From the NCBI GenBank assembly GCA_027186245.1, contig CP114481.1, positions 5,192,501-5,256,500 of the forward strand: a stretch of 64,000 nt of DNA, given 5' to 3'. The position numbers and the translations under genes are program-made. A model generated the notes under the pieces. It was not told the origin of the DNA. It saw nothing but the letters and a program-made list of their open reading frames with translations, and did no database searches. The DNA is from Coriaria nepalensis. Its lineage: Eukaryota; Streptophyta; Magnoliopsida; Cucurbitales; Coriariaceae. This document shows positions 36,995 through 49,600 of the stretch, piece after piece; the first letter of the stretch is position 1; the number at the start of each line of letters is the position of its first letter.

Positions 36995-37420
36995 TTGATT
37001 CCTAAGAAAATAAATGATACGTATGTCCAAAATTTCTTTCGAATACCTGATCTTTCAAATTTGCATAAGAATGTTAGACTCACTGAAGCTCGTGATATTG
37101 GTAATGTTCACAATGTTGTTTTACCCACTGAAATACATGATTTTGGTAATGCTTATGAGAATCATAGACCTAATGGAGTACTTGATCCTAATAGTGACGA
37201 AAATTTGAATTTTAGAAATTATGACGATATTAGTCATAGATAAGAAGATGACAGTCTAAATGTGGGTATGGATGGGGATGATGATGAAATAACGGTGGAA
37301 GAACATCGTAATAGTCGAAACAACGAAGTCGATCATGGCTTACTCATGATCTTAGATGGCCAAATGGATTCTATACCCCCCCCCCCCCCGTTCTAGACTT
37401 ACCACAACATGGAACTAAAG
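36995..37420 (+). pseudogene. Unidentified acidic reading frame with one stop
   Basis: From 36995 the frame reads NDTYVQNFFRIPDLSNLHKN, stops at 37241-37243, then continues in the same frame with acidic text (DGDDDEITVEEHRNSRNN) to a proline run made by 14 C bases (37376-37389). No family is recognised. It resembles the acidic lead-in of some transposase genes, but no catalytic region follows. It begins immediately after the palindromic satellite. Confidence 0.25.
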
Positions 37421-39005
37421 AGAGTGATGGTGATTACGCCACCGTTTTTCCCTTTGATATTCTGCCTGTTGTACCGAACAGAAGAAAATAAACATCACAC
37501 TCAGTTACATATTTTAGTATTTTAATAAAAAAAATTCATATTTATGTAATTGGAACATACCTTTTCCTATTACAATTATCTCGAGTTTTAGAAATCCGAC
37601 ATTACACATTCACCAAAATATACAAAGTATTGATAGAGAACATGATATTATAGAGCCATTATACAACATATACAACAAAGAAAAAGCTAGAGCAACAAGA
37701 CAAAAGAGTATGGTGAGAATCAAAGAGCATAGAATAAGAAGTAAAAAAACTTTCATAATAAGTGAGAATCATTATTTTCAATTCCATATTTAAGAGTGTA
37801 GAAATTAAAATTAACCACTCTTTCAACTTAGATTGGACCTCAATAAGCCATGGCAACCAAGCACTACCTATTATTGATAACTCCAATCAAATGTCACTAG
37901 GTAATCACACATCAATTATTAATGCGTACTAATATCAGCTATGTAATTAAATATTATGTTCACCCTTCCATACTCAACATTTCCTATATATTTATTAAAT
38001 GGATAATTGTTGGACTGATGAAGATGACCAAACAAATGACAACTACTCTATGAATCACTTAACAAGTGTCACCGAAAACCATTATATTATTTCTATATCA
38101 TATGTCTACTTGATTATTTTTTTTGTCTTACCATCTAACAAAGTCATTTACAAAGTTAGATATTGTTCATCAAGAGATTATGTATCTAATTGAGATTTCA
38201 ATACATTAAAGTTCTCTAGAATTCCTAACCTTAATCTAAAGCTAAGAGTCGGAGTATCCGTGATACTTTTAATAAATGTAAATCAAAAATTTGAATTGTA
38301 TAATGGAAGTAGGTTAATTATATGATTGAAAGTACATTTAAATATTTGTATAGATTGTTTGTATTCCATACTCCAGTTTTTCCGTTCCATGCTCTTGTGA
38401 TACTCGGATTTTTAATTAGTATTAATTCTTTTGATAAATATTAATTTTTTTTTTTACAGAGAGATGTAAGGATCCAGTCGGGTCGAGAAAATATAACTAG
38501 ATCCAATGGCACTAGACTAGAATATGACCGAAGTGTAAGCTTAAGAATTATGATCCAACCATTGCCCGATCGATTATATTAGGTCGGTCAGATCCAATCA
38601 AGTCAATCAGGCTAACTTGCTCATTTCTAATCATCGTCGGTGGACCTTAAGTCATTAGAGCCATCGCTTATAATATTGTCTCTCTCAGCTTAGTTCGAAA
38701 TACTTAGATACAAGTCTACCGTCTCGATTTCTTCTCAAACCCATGTCACAAAGAGTGACCTGAGGTTAAAAATGGGAAATTAAGTTTCTTTCCTAGTTTG
38801 TTTGGCTTGATAAAGAATATTTAATTTTATAAGAATAAAATTATAGAGAAGTCAAAATTTGAGAACTAAAAAAGCATACAAGTATAAAATGGTAATTTTG
38901 AATCTCTAATAACTTAATATGCTCATACTAATCAAGAAACTTAAAGGGAAAAAAAAGCGACAAGGAAGAAATATGTGGCTTTCTCAAAACTCTTGAAGTT
39001 TTCAT
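37421..39005. other. Intergenic region
   Basis: AT-rich with short open frames only (for example 37999-38193) and no domains. 38455-38770 is more GC-balanced and has repeated GGTC/GATCC words; possibly a transposon relic. Confidence 0.35.
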
Positions 39006-39009
39006 TAAG

Positions 39010-40135
39010 GCCAAATTAGACTAACCCTTTCAAACTACCATTTAGTTTGGAAAACCCCTTTTAACTATCATATTGCATAAAGATTTCCCTTAAATTATGT
39101 AAAAGATAGATTTTACCTCCTTACATGTCTCTTAAACTATTTTTTAATCTTAAACTAATTATTATTATTAATTTATTTAATTTATATTTTTAGCTCCACA
39201 ATTTTATTCTTACACCTTTAACCCACTTCATTATCTTAAATCATTTTTTTATCAATCCACTCATTCACTACCATCTCTACTAACCTTTTCACCGCTGCTG
39301 CCTTTGATATAATAATATTTACGGTCTTGTAAATAATTTAAGATTATAAATTTAATCATATTTGTATATCTTTAAATTTTATTTTTATATTTTAATCCCA
39401 CATGCAATTATTTTATATTCATTCACTCATAAAACTGCCTTTTACGTCTTCCTCCATCACCGCTTCCACCCACCACCACCACCTTTCCCCTCTAGAAAAT
39501 AACTATTTCTCTCATAGAGACTAGGTTAAATCATCTAAAATCTTTTGTTTTCTTATTTTTTTAGAGAAAGTGAGAGGTTTTTTTTTTTTAGATGGAGATG
39601 GGCGACAAAGGAAGGTGTATAATATTATTTTAGGGGTGAATAAATATAAAAAAAAATTTGAAAGTCAGATTAAAAATAAAAAATAAAGAGTATATAAGTA
39701 AAATAAAAATTATTTTTGGTGACTCCTGTTAAAGGCGGTAAAATGTGGAGGATATTATTTTAGTGGTGAATAAATAAAAAATAATTAAAAGTAAAATTAA
39801 AAATATAAAAATATAAGTTAAATATATATAAATATGATTAAATTTATAGTCTTAAAAGTAATTTTGGTGATGATAATTAAAAACAACGGTGGCAAGATTG
39901 GTGAGGTGATTATGAAGGGTTGAATTGATAAAAAATAATTTTAAATAATAAAATAAGTTAAAAAATATAAAAATAAAATATTGGGATTAAGAATATAAAA
40001 AATAATTAATATAAAATTAAAAAAGAATTTAAAAAATGTATATATTCTTGCATAATTTAAAAGGATCTTAATTAAATATAATAATTTAAATATTTTTCAA
40101 ATTAAGTAGCAGTTTGATTTGACATTTCACTAACT
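39010..40135. mobile_element. Long foldback (inverted-repeat) element, non-coding
   Basis: The left arm (about 39010-39410) matches the reverse complement of the right arm (about 39775-40135) over several hundred bases. Pairs include CAAACTACCATTTAGTTTGG with CAAACTGCTACTTAATTTG, TATAAATTTAATCATATTT in both, and TTTTTTATCAATCCACTC with TTTTTTATCAATTCAACC. The centre contains a further near-direct repeat (GGATATTATTTTAGTGGTG-like, about 39620 and 39750). No coding frame is present. It fits a MITE or foldback transposon; the ends are approximate. Confidence 0.75.
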
Positions 40136-40440
40136 ATAGTCGAAGAATGTGCAAGGTCTTCATTTTCTTGAGGATTTTTAATATGTTCATTGAGTAGGAA
40201 AAATTATAACACTTCACTTTTTTAATGTATTATTAAAATTTTTAGTAAATTATTATTTTAGGTACTTAACATGAGCTGTTGAATTTTTCTACTCCAGAAA
40301 TATATCGAAAGAACTCCATTTTCTTTTCCTTCACTAAAAAAAGGTATTGCGCATTTTTTTATTGTTTAAGGAGGTTAAATAGGGTAATCTGCAACCCATT
40401 GGTAATACAAGGTGTTAAAGTGCAATTTTACCAATTGTTT
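40136..40440. other. Short intergenic stretch before the POL2A promoter
   Basis: T-rich, with no gene. A short open frame (40279-40485) has no recognised domain. Confidence 0.4.
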
Positions 40441-40450
40441 TTTTTTTTCT

Positions 40451-40526
40451 CCAATCAGAGTGCTGAAAAATCTAATGAAACATAAGCGCGGGAAAATACT
40501 CCATTTCGTCAGTCAGTCCCGCGCTG
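40451..40526 (+). promoter_or_regulatory. POL2A promoter: CCAAT box and E2F-type sites
   Basis: CCAAT at 40451-40455 is followed by GCGGGAAA at 40488-40495, the exact inverse of the E2F consensus TTTCCCGC, and by a second, weaker TCCCGCGC near 40518. They lie 75-150 bp before the ATG. E2F control in S phase is expected for replication genes, so motif and product agree. Confidence 0.7.
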
Positions 40527-40600
40527 CATTTGTTCATCTTCTCCCTCTCTATCTGGGTCGTCATTGGCCGGCCGGTGGTCGTTAAACTGTGGTTGAGACA

Positions 40601-43600
40601 ATGAGCGGCAGCGATTTTCGGAGACGGGGCCGTACAGACAACCGGAGTTTCAAGAATCAGAGGGTTATCCGTAGCGCCGAGGAAGAGCTCGAGTCAAAAC
40701 TAGGGTTCGATCTCTTCTCAGAAGGCGAAACGAGGCTTGGGTGGTTGCTCACTTTAGCTACTGTAAGTCAATTTCTTTAGGATCTAGTTTCAAAGCCTCA
40801 TTCTGGTTTCTATTTTTTACTGGTTTCAAATATCGGCGGGTCAGATGCTTTTCATTGGCTACTGAGAAAATGATGGAAATTGAATGAAACGATTTGGTGA
40901 AATTTAGGGGCGCATTTTTTTTAAGGCTTCAGATGGAAGCTTGAAACCTTAATAGTAGGCTGGTATCGTGAACCGTGAGGTTATAAGTGAAATTCTGATA
41001 GGTGTTTCAATGTCTAATGTGCTTCTTGGTGACCTGAATTCGGACATGAAATAGACTAGTATGATTTCTACAGGATAATCACAATGTGATAATCTTAAGT
41101 AGTAGTTGTATTATGTTTTCGGACTTGCGGCATTCATTCTTAAAGTTGAGCCTTGTTTTGTGTTCCTTATTTTCTTATAGATCTATTGAATTTAGTATCT
41201 CATGCCACAAATATGCTTCATGTGTAAATTATGGATTTCCTGCTTTTACTCTGCAGTCATCTTGGGAGGATCAAGACACCAAGAAAGTCTATAGTTGTGT
41301 GGATCTTTATTTCGTAACACAGGTAAAACGGTTCAACACAAGTGCTTCTTGCATGTAAAATGCATCACTGTCAAAGCATGTATGCTATTATGTATCAGTG
41401 ACTTATTATTATTGTTTTCTTCCTATATATCCCTTATTGTATTTTCATCATGTTTTGGAACACTCCGTCTCACTGTCCAAAGTAAATCTTTTACTTTAAG
41501 AATATACCCCCAGGTATGGGGTGTATAAGTAACTGAATACAAATGGAAAAAAAGTTTTGTACAATACCTATGCCATAATGTCAAATGAGAAACACGGAGG
41601 AGCTAGACTTTGATGTAGGATGGCTAATTTTTAGTGCAGAAGGTCAAGATGTCAAACTATTTTTTATTTTGATGCAGGATGGCTCCAGTTTCAAATCAAA
41701 GTACAAATTCCGCCCTTATTTCTATGCAGCCACAAAGGTAAACCTATAGATATATGTGCCCAAGGGTGCTTAGCTTATAGAAATCCCTTCTCGTTGTGCC
41801 ATTAATTGCTATAGAGATTTACCCATTTCTGTTGATAACGAAGACAATTCTGTGAATAATGTAGGATAAAATGGAAAGGGATGTTGAAGAGATTTTGAGA
41901 CGCCGGTATGAAAGTCAGGTTGTTGATATTGAAATTGTGCAAAAAGAAGACCTTGATCTTGTAGGTTCTGCATTACGATGCTTATTTCTTCTTTGCCTAG
42001 ATCATTGCGTAATTTGCAATAGTATACTATTGTCATAGCCATACCAGCGATGAACTATTTTCAAATCCTTGAATCTTCATTGACAGAAAAACCATTTGTC
42101 TGGCCTGCGCAAATCATATCTTAAGTTATCGTTTCATACCATACAAGATTTGATGAACGTGAAGAGTGAACTTTTGCGTGTGGTTGAAAGAAACCAGGCA
42201 AAGTTTGATTCTATAGATGCTTATGATTCTATATTATCCGGGAAAAGGTAACCTTCTGTATTAATTCTGACTTATTTGCGTGGAGTGCTCTTAGCCTATC
42301 TGCTGGCATCTTCGTAATGCAGAAGATGGACTTTTCTTTCTCTGATCTTACTTGGTGCAGCATCAACATTATTGTATATTCTTCGTTAGTTAAGTCATAT
42401 TGGTGCTTAATTTGCAGGGAACAAAAACCACAAGACTTCCTAGAATGCATTGTAGATCTCCGAGAATATGATGTTCCTTATCATGTTCGCTTTGCTATTG
42501 ACAATGGTATTTTTTTTTTTGACTTGATTTATTTTATTTTTGTTTGGTTTCTACATTGGTTGTCTTACAAACTGCGATGTTGAGTAATGCATTTGACGCA
42601 GATATTCGATGTGGACAATGGTATGATGTTAGTGTGTCTAGCATTGGTGTTATGCTTCAGAGGAGGACAGATCTTCTGCAACGTGCTGAAGTCCACATCT
42701 GTGCATTTGATATTGAGACCACAAAATTACCTTTGAAGTTTCCAGATGCTGAGTATGACATGGTAATGATGATATCTTACATGGTTGACGGACAAGGGTT
42801 CCTGATTATCAACAGAGAGGTACATATGATATTTAGTAATATTTCAGCTATTTCATTGCTTTCTGAAAAGTATCATCATTTTTATGTCCTTGCCTGTGGT
42901 CTTTTCTCTTGAAAAGGTGTATAATTTTAAAGAATGATATTTAGTTTATCCATATGATCATAAAATTTCCCCTGGTAAAGCATGGCTTTGGTTTTGTCTT
43001 ACCGGTAATTCATTATCTTGAAAAAATCAGATGACTCAAATTGGTTCCTGTCAGAATTCTTTCTGTATCTTTAGCAATTCCAATCTATTCCAATTCAAGT
43101 TGTAATCAGAATGTTTCACCAACCATTTGGCTTCTTTTTTCTTTTTTCTCAGTGTGTTGGCGATGATATTGAGGATCTTGAGTACACTCCTAAACCAGAA
43201 TTTGAAGGCTTCTTTAAAGTTACAAATGTGAAAAGTGAAGTAAGGAGATTCACCATAGCTACATCCATCTAGCAGTTTATCATGTGGGATGCATCTGGAT
43301 GCTAACACACATTTGTGTTTTGCTAAGTGTTTTGGTTATTGTTTCAGGTAGAACTTCTTAGGCTGTGGTTTGCCCATATGCGAGAGGTGAAGCCTGGTAT
43401 CTATGTCACCTACAATGGTGACTATTTTGACTGGCCATTCTTGGAAAAAAGAGCAGCCTATCATGGACTAAAAATGAGTGATGTATGTTTACGTTCAAAT
43501 TACTAAGAAATTCAGCCCGTGTTAGATATTGTCTAAGTTACAATATTGCTGTCTGACTTGATGACTGTTTTATCAATTTCTGTTTTCCTATTGGAATCAA

Positions 43601-46600
43601 CTTCTAATGAACACTTTTTTCTAGAGTTGTGCCGTTAATTAAATTTTAAGGTATTAGATGATTTAGCATAAGTAAATATAGATGGATTAGCATTTGATGG
43701 GGTCTTACTAATCAACCATGTTCCTCCTGTTGTTGGTAGCTGGGAATCATTGGTAACAAGATTGGAATTTCTTGGTTCTAGGTTAAATGTATCTTTTTGT
43801 ACACTGTATCATGTGAAGAAAACATAATATTAATTATTAATGTTAGTGTGAGTGTTCTTGACTCTTCTGTTTATGCGTGGCTATCTGACCTCAGTGCTAA
43901 TAAAGTTTCATAAGTACTATTAATTAAAATTATGTTGTCTCTGTACCTTAGTAAAATTTTTCAATACTATTGACTTTTATTTTGTGTTGAAATAATTATT
44001 TTATTGTATGCCTAGACATATACATTGTCATTTTACATCAAAAAGGTCTTGGGACTTTAACTTTGGTTCTCAATGACACTTCTTGTTACTACATATATGG
44101 TTAGGTTTTTTTTTCTTCTTATTTCTTTTCTATTTAAGCTTGCAGGAAATAGGATTTCATTGTGACCAGAATCAGGGAGAATGTCGTTCAAAATTTGCTT
44201 GTCATATGGATTGTTTTGCTTGGGTAAAGCGCGACAGTTATCTCCCTCAGGGTAGTCATGGCCTAAAGGTACAAATTTTGATTTGGGTTCATCATATGTT
44301 GCATTTGTTATAACCAAATGAGAATCCTTTAGTTGAAGTATCCACAATATCATTGACTGATCACAAACTTCCAGTATCCTAATACACTCCCTTAATATGT
44401 TTTGAAGAGATCAAGTGAAGATGTTGATTTAATATTGTAGCATATTTTTATGATTTTTCTTTTGCGATCTTACATCAGGCTGTTACAAAGACAAAATTGG
44501 GTTATGATCCTCTCGAGGTGAATCCAGAGGATATGGTTTGTTTTGCAAAGGAAAAGCCCCAGGTAAGAGATCAAAAATGGTTTTCTGCTGTTTATACAGC
44601 TTTTGCGTTGTGTATCTAATATGATGTATATAACTTGGCGAAAATGCAGAATTATGATAGAACCCGATCTAGAAATATAGAACAAGGGCTAATCTTTATT
44701 ATGTGATAAAGAAAATAACATGGGTTGGCCTACTATCCGAGAGGTGGACCGTCTCTCCCTAAGAGTTCTTACTCTCCAAAATTCCCAATGCCCTAATTAA
44801 CCTACTAACCACTAATTTCTAAAATAGCCCTCACTAATAATAATAACTATAACATAATAATAATGATTATATTAGGCTCTATTACGCCTAACATAAGTCT
44901 TAATAATCGAGGGTCTAACGAATTATTGATAATGTTGACATGTTATAAGATTTCTAATTTAATATTCTCCACCAATCATTCAATGTGATGCTAATAAGGG
45001 CTATAAGATTACAGTTCATTTCTACTCTCTCACCACGGTTGGAGCTCAATTATTTTGTGCAAGTTGCCTTGGTCTGACACAGGGAATGCTTCTAATACTA
45101 TTTTTCTTTTCTTTTGCAAATGTTATTGGCAGATGATGGCATCCTATTCTGTTTCTGATGCTGTTGCTACCTACTATTTATACATTACCTATGTTCATCC
45201 TTTCATTTTTTCTCTTGCTACTATTATCCCAATGCCCCCGGATGAGGTTTTGCGCAAAGGTAGTGGCACACTATGTGAAATGCTTCTTATGGTTCAGGTC
45301 TGTTTTTCTGCAAATTATATGTTCTTTTCCACCATTTACTATACCAGAGAGTATACCTCTTTAAAGTATTAGATTTCTTTAACTATAATTTTGCTTTGTT
45401 ACAGGCTTTCAAGGCAAATGTTATCTGCCCTAACAAACACCAGTCAGATCCAGAGAAGTTCTATAATAATCGGCTTCTTGAAAGTGAGACATACATAGGT
45501 GGCCATGTCGAATGCCTCGAGAGTGGTGTTTTTAGATCCGACCTTCCTACTAGTTTTAGGCTCGACCCATCTGCCTATGAGGCATGTCGTGCTCATCTCT
45601 TTCAAGTTCTGATCTGTATAAATTCTTAGCGTAAAATCAACTATCATGATTGTTGATATTATGCTCCATCCATGTTTTGAAAATGATTCATATGTCTAGA
45701 ACATGTCAACTATCAGCACCAAAAGCTTCAGCATGCATTTAATTGACATTCAAAAACTTTGATTTCAGCAATTGATCAACAACCTCGATAGGGATTTACA
45801 ATATGCCATAAAAGTTGAAGGTAAGATGGAATTAGAATCAGTGACCAATTATGATGACGTGAAGAATGCCATCATGGAAAAGGTACTAAGCACACTTCTC
45901 TGGAATTTTTTTTCCCCCTGAATACAATAGTGCCTCGACTCACGTGTATAGTTTATGTTAGAAGTTTTTATTTACAACCAGTAGGGTCAAACTTAAAAGT
46001 TATACATTAAGGTTACTGTTTCTCTTAGAAAACTAGCAACTGTCCTCTACAAATCTTTTACTAATTACCCCCCAGATTATAATTTCCCAGTCCCGAATGT
46101 ATCCGTGTTGCAAGAAGACACTAATTATATACCCTTTTTGTTAATGTTGTGCAGCTCACGAGTCTGCAGAATGAACCTATACGTGAAGAATGCCCTCTCA
46201 TATACCATCTTGATGTAGCCGCGATGTATCCAAACATTATATTAACGAACAGGCTTCAGGTGTGCCTGCCGTCTTTTTTCCTCTTTATTTTGGTGCCAGA
46301 CATGTGATCAATTAGTGCTGAAGTTGTGTTTGATTCCAGCCACCTTCAATAGTGACAAATGAGATCTGTACTGCTTGTGATTTTAACCGGCCTGGAAAAA
46401 CCTGTCTTCGAAAACTTGAATGGGTTTGGCGTGGAGAGATGTTCATGGGCAAAAGGAGGTCTATTTTATCTCTCCAATTTCTTTCCTCTCTTCCTATTTT
46501 TCCCTCAATAATATCAGCAAATGACATTGAAAATTCTGTATGGTACTTTGAACATTTTCAGTGACTATTATCATTTGAAGAGGCAAATCGAATCTGAATT

Positions 46601-49600
46601 AGTTGATAATGGTGATGGTCAGCTGTCAAAATCTTTTCTTGACCTACCTAAGATGGAGCAACAAATGAGGCTAAAAGAGCGTCTGAAGAAATACTGTCAG
46701 AAGGTTCATTAGCTCTATTTCTATCTAATTTTTGTTAAAGTAAGGTCTGGCATAGTTATTAATGGGCTTTGCAGGCTTATAAACGGGTACTCGACAAGCC
46801 AATCACTGAAGTCCGAGAAGCAGGGGTCTGCATGAGAGAAAACTCCTTCTATGTTGACACTGTACGCAGGTGAGTGACTTAGATTTTAGTTTCATCAAGA
46901 AGACTTCCCTTTTTTTAAACCAAAGTTTCCTCCTGTAAACAAAAGTCCATTCAATAATCAATAGTTGAAACTATGAAATTTATTTTCCTTTGTCTGTGGC
47001 CTGCTTTTAGATCTCACCCATAAATATCATTCTGGTCATTTTTAAGCTTTCGAGATAGAAGATATGAATACAAAGGACTTAATAAAGCATGGAAAGGGAA
47101 GTTATCAGAAGCAAAAGCAAGTGGAAACTCAATCAAAATTCAAGAAGCACAAGTAAAGAAAATATCTGGTTATCTTTCTCTTTGTTTATAATGTAATAAG
47201 TCTATTATGATGACAAAACTAATGTCTTGACTTGTATGCATTTCTAGGACATGGTAGTTCTTTATGACTCTTTACAGCTCGCTCATAAATGTATACTTAA
47301 CTCCTTCTATGGATACGTTATGCGCAAGTAAGTTGCTATCTTGTTTTTGACATCTTATTAAATAAAAAAATTTCCTTTGCCATTGTTACAATGTCCTTAT
47401 CTTGTCATTGAATTCAAATGCTCTGGTGTGCTTGCTTACCAGGGGTGCCAGATGGTATTCAATGGAAATGGCTGGTGTAGTTACATATACAGGAGCAAAG
47501 ATCATTCAAAATGCTCGATTGCTTGTGGAGAAAATTGGAAAACCTCTTGAGTTGGATACAGATGGTATATGGTGTGCACTCCCCGGATCATTCCCAGAGA
47601 GCTTCACTTTCAAAACAAAGTATATTTACCTCTCAGGAGTTGCTTTTTTGCATATCTTTGTTTATTCATTAAATTTACATGGATCTAGGCATATGCTGAA
47701 ATAAATTGTTTTTTCCTTCTGAGTTCAGAAATATAGCTATGGTTTATCCAAATAGGCTAACTATTCGATTGTAAATATCCATCTTAGCGACCCGAAGAAG
47801 AAGCTAACAATCTCATACCCATGTGTCATGCTTAATGTTGACGTGGCAAGGAATAATACAAATGATCAATACCAGGTAAGCTTGGAACCTTTTCTGGACA
47901 GTGAGATATCTGTTGCATGCTTAGAGTTAGGACGTGTGTAAGAGCACCATTCCAGTGAAGTTCTGACTATTTTAACAGATGCTTATAGATCCTATCAAGA
48001 AAATTTATTCGACTCACAGTGAATGCTCAATTGAATTTGAAGTGGATGGACCATACAAGGTACTCTCGATCATGATTTTGTCCAATTTAAGGATTGTAGC
48101 ATTCAAGATGTTTACATCCTTTTTCATTTAGGCAATGATTCTTCCTGCTTCTAAGGAAGAAGGAATTTTAATTAAGAAGCGATATGCTGTTTTTAATGAT
48201 GATGGAACAATTGCGGAGCTGAAAGGTTTTGAGATCAAGCGTAGAGGAGAGCTAAAGCTCATCAAAGTTTTCCAGGTTCTCTATTTTTGCTTGGAGACTT
48301 GCTGGCTATCTGATCTCTCCATTTTTCCTTTTAAAAATTTTTTTTTTAATAACTTTTGGTTCCTGGAAATCAACGATTTGTAATTTTATATATGCAGACT
48401 CCAAATTTTTATCTTAAATCACTGCGGATTCTTTTTCTAAATGTTTGAAGCACAAAGATATGCTACTTGAAAAAAAAATAAAAAAAATACATGCATAAGA
48501 AAATTTTTGGAAATTGAATTGGAATTGAAATCTTGAAGTCTTCAACATTTTCTGTCTTGTTTGAAGGTGATTGGAACTTCTGATATGATGCTAGTCTTTT
48601 TTCTTTTTAGTTTTTTTTTCTCGCTCTCTCTGACTTTTTTATTTATTTATATATTTATTTATTTATTTCTGTTGGTTTCCTTAAAAGATCTAAAAGAAAT
48701 TATAAATCCCATCTTTTTGTAATGTTTAGGTTGAACGTAGGTTGGATAGATGTCAATGCATGCTTAGATTTTATATTCTTTCTCGCCTAAGATTGTGCTT
48801 TGTGATTATTATGGCATTTTCTTTACTTTAGTCCCTTATCTGAATGACCTTTTTTTCATGTAGGCGGAGCTCTTTGACAAATTTCTCCGTGGATCAACCT
48901 TAGAGGGATGTTATTCAGCAGTTGCTGCTGTTGCAAATCGCTGGCTTGATCTGTTAGATGTATGTAGGAATTAAATGTTATTGATTTTATGTCCTTGTAA
49001 CTTTGTGAGAAATACTTCTCAGAAGTCAGAAATTTGGAAAGAAAATCTGTGAATATTCATTATAATGTTAAAATCTTTTTCTTCTTTGGATATGTAAAAA
49101 TTCAGATTAACAGATGGGAGTTGCTTAAAATCTTTTTCTCTCATTTTTTCTTAGAATCAAGGAAAGGATGTTGCGGATAGTGAGTTGCTGGATTATATTT
49201 CAGAATCAAGTACCATGAGCAAGTCTTTAGCAGACTATGGTGCACAGAAGTCGTGCGCTGTGACCACTGCAAGACGTCTTTCTGATTTTCTTGGTGATGG
49301 GATGGTCAAAGATAAAGGCCTGCGATGTCAGTACATAGTTGCATGTGAACCTAGGGTATATTCATTGCCTAAGTGGAAACATATGGTTGCTTCGAAATGT
49401 TTTCATATTTTTTAAGACTTGTGCTTGAAGCTTCTCCTTACTAGCATTGCCACTAGGGAACCAAGTGAATAGCATAAAATTAGAGGGAAACAAAAAATAT
49501 TGTGTTAAGAGGCGCATAATCTATTTGCAACTGAGCGAGGTGAATCCATGGCTGTGGTTATTGTATTCTATGAGCAAGCAAAAAAAAAAAACAAAAAAAA

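Noticed and set aside
44563..45132. Possible transposon relic in POL2A intron 11
   Set aside because: The sequence looks foreign (TAATAATAATAAC-type runs, GGTGGACCGTCTC), but no ends, repeats or domains could be defined.
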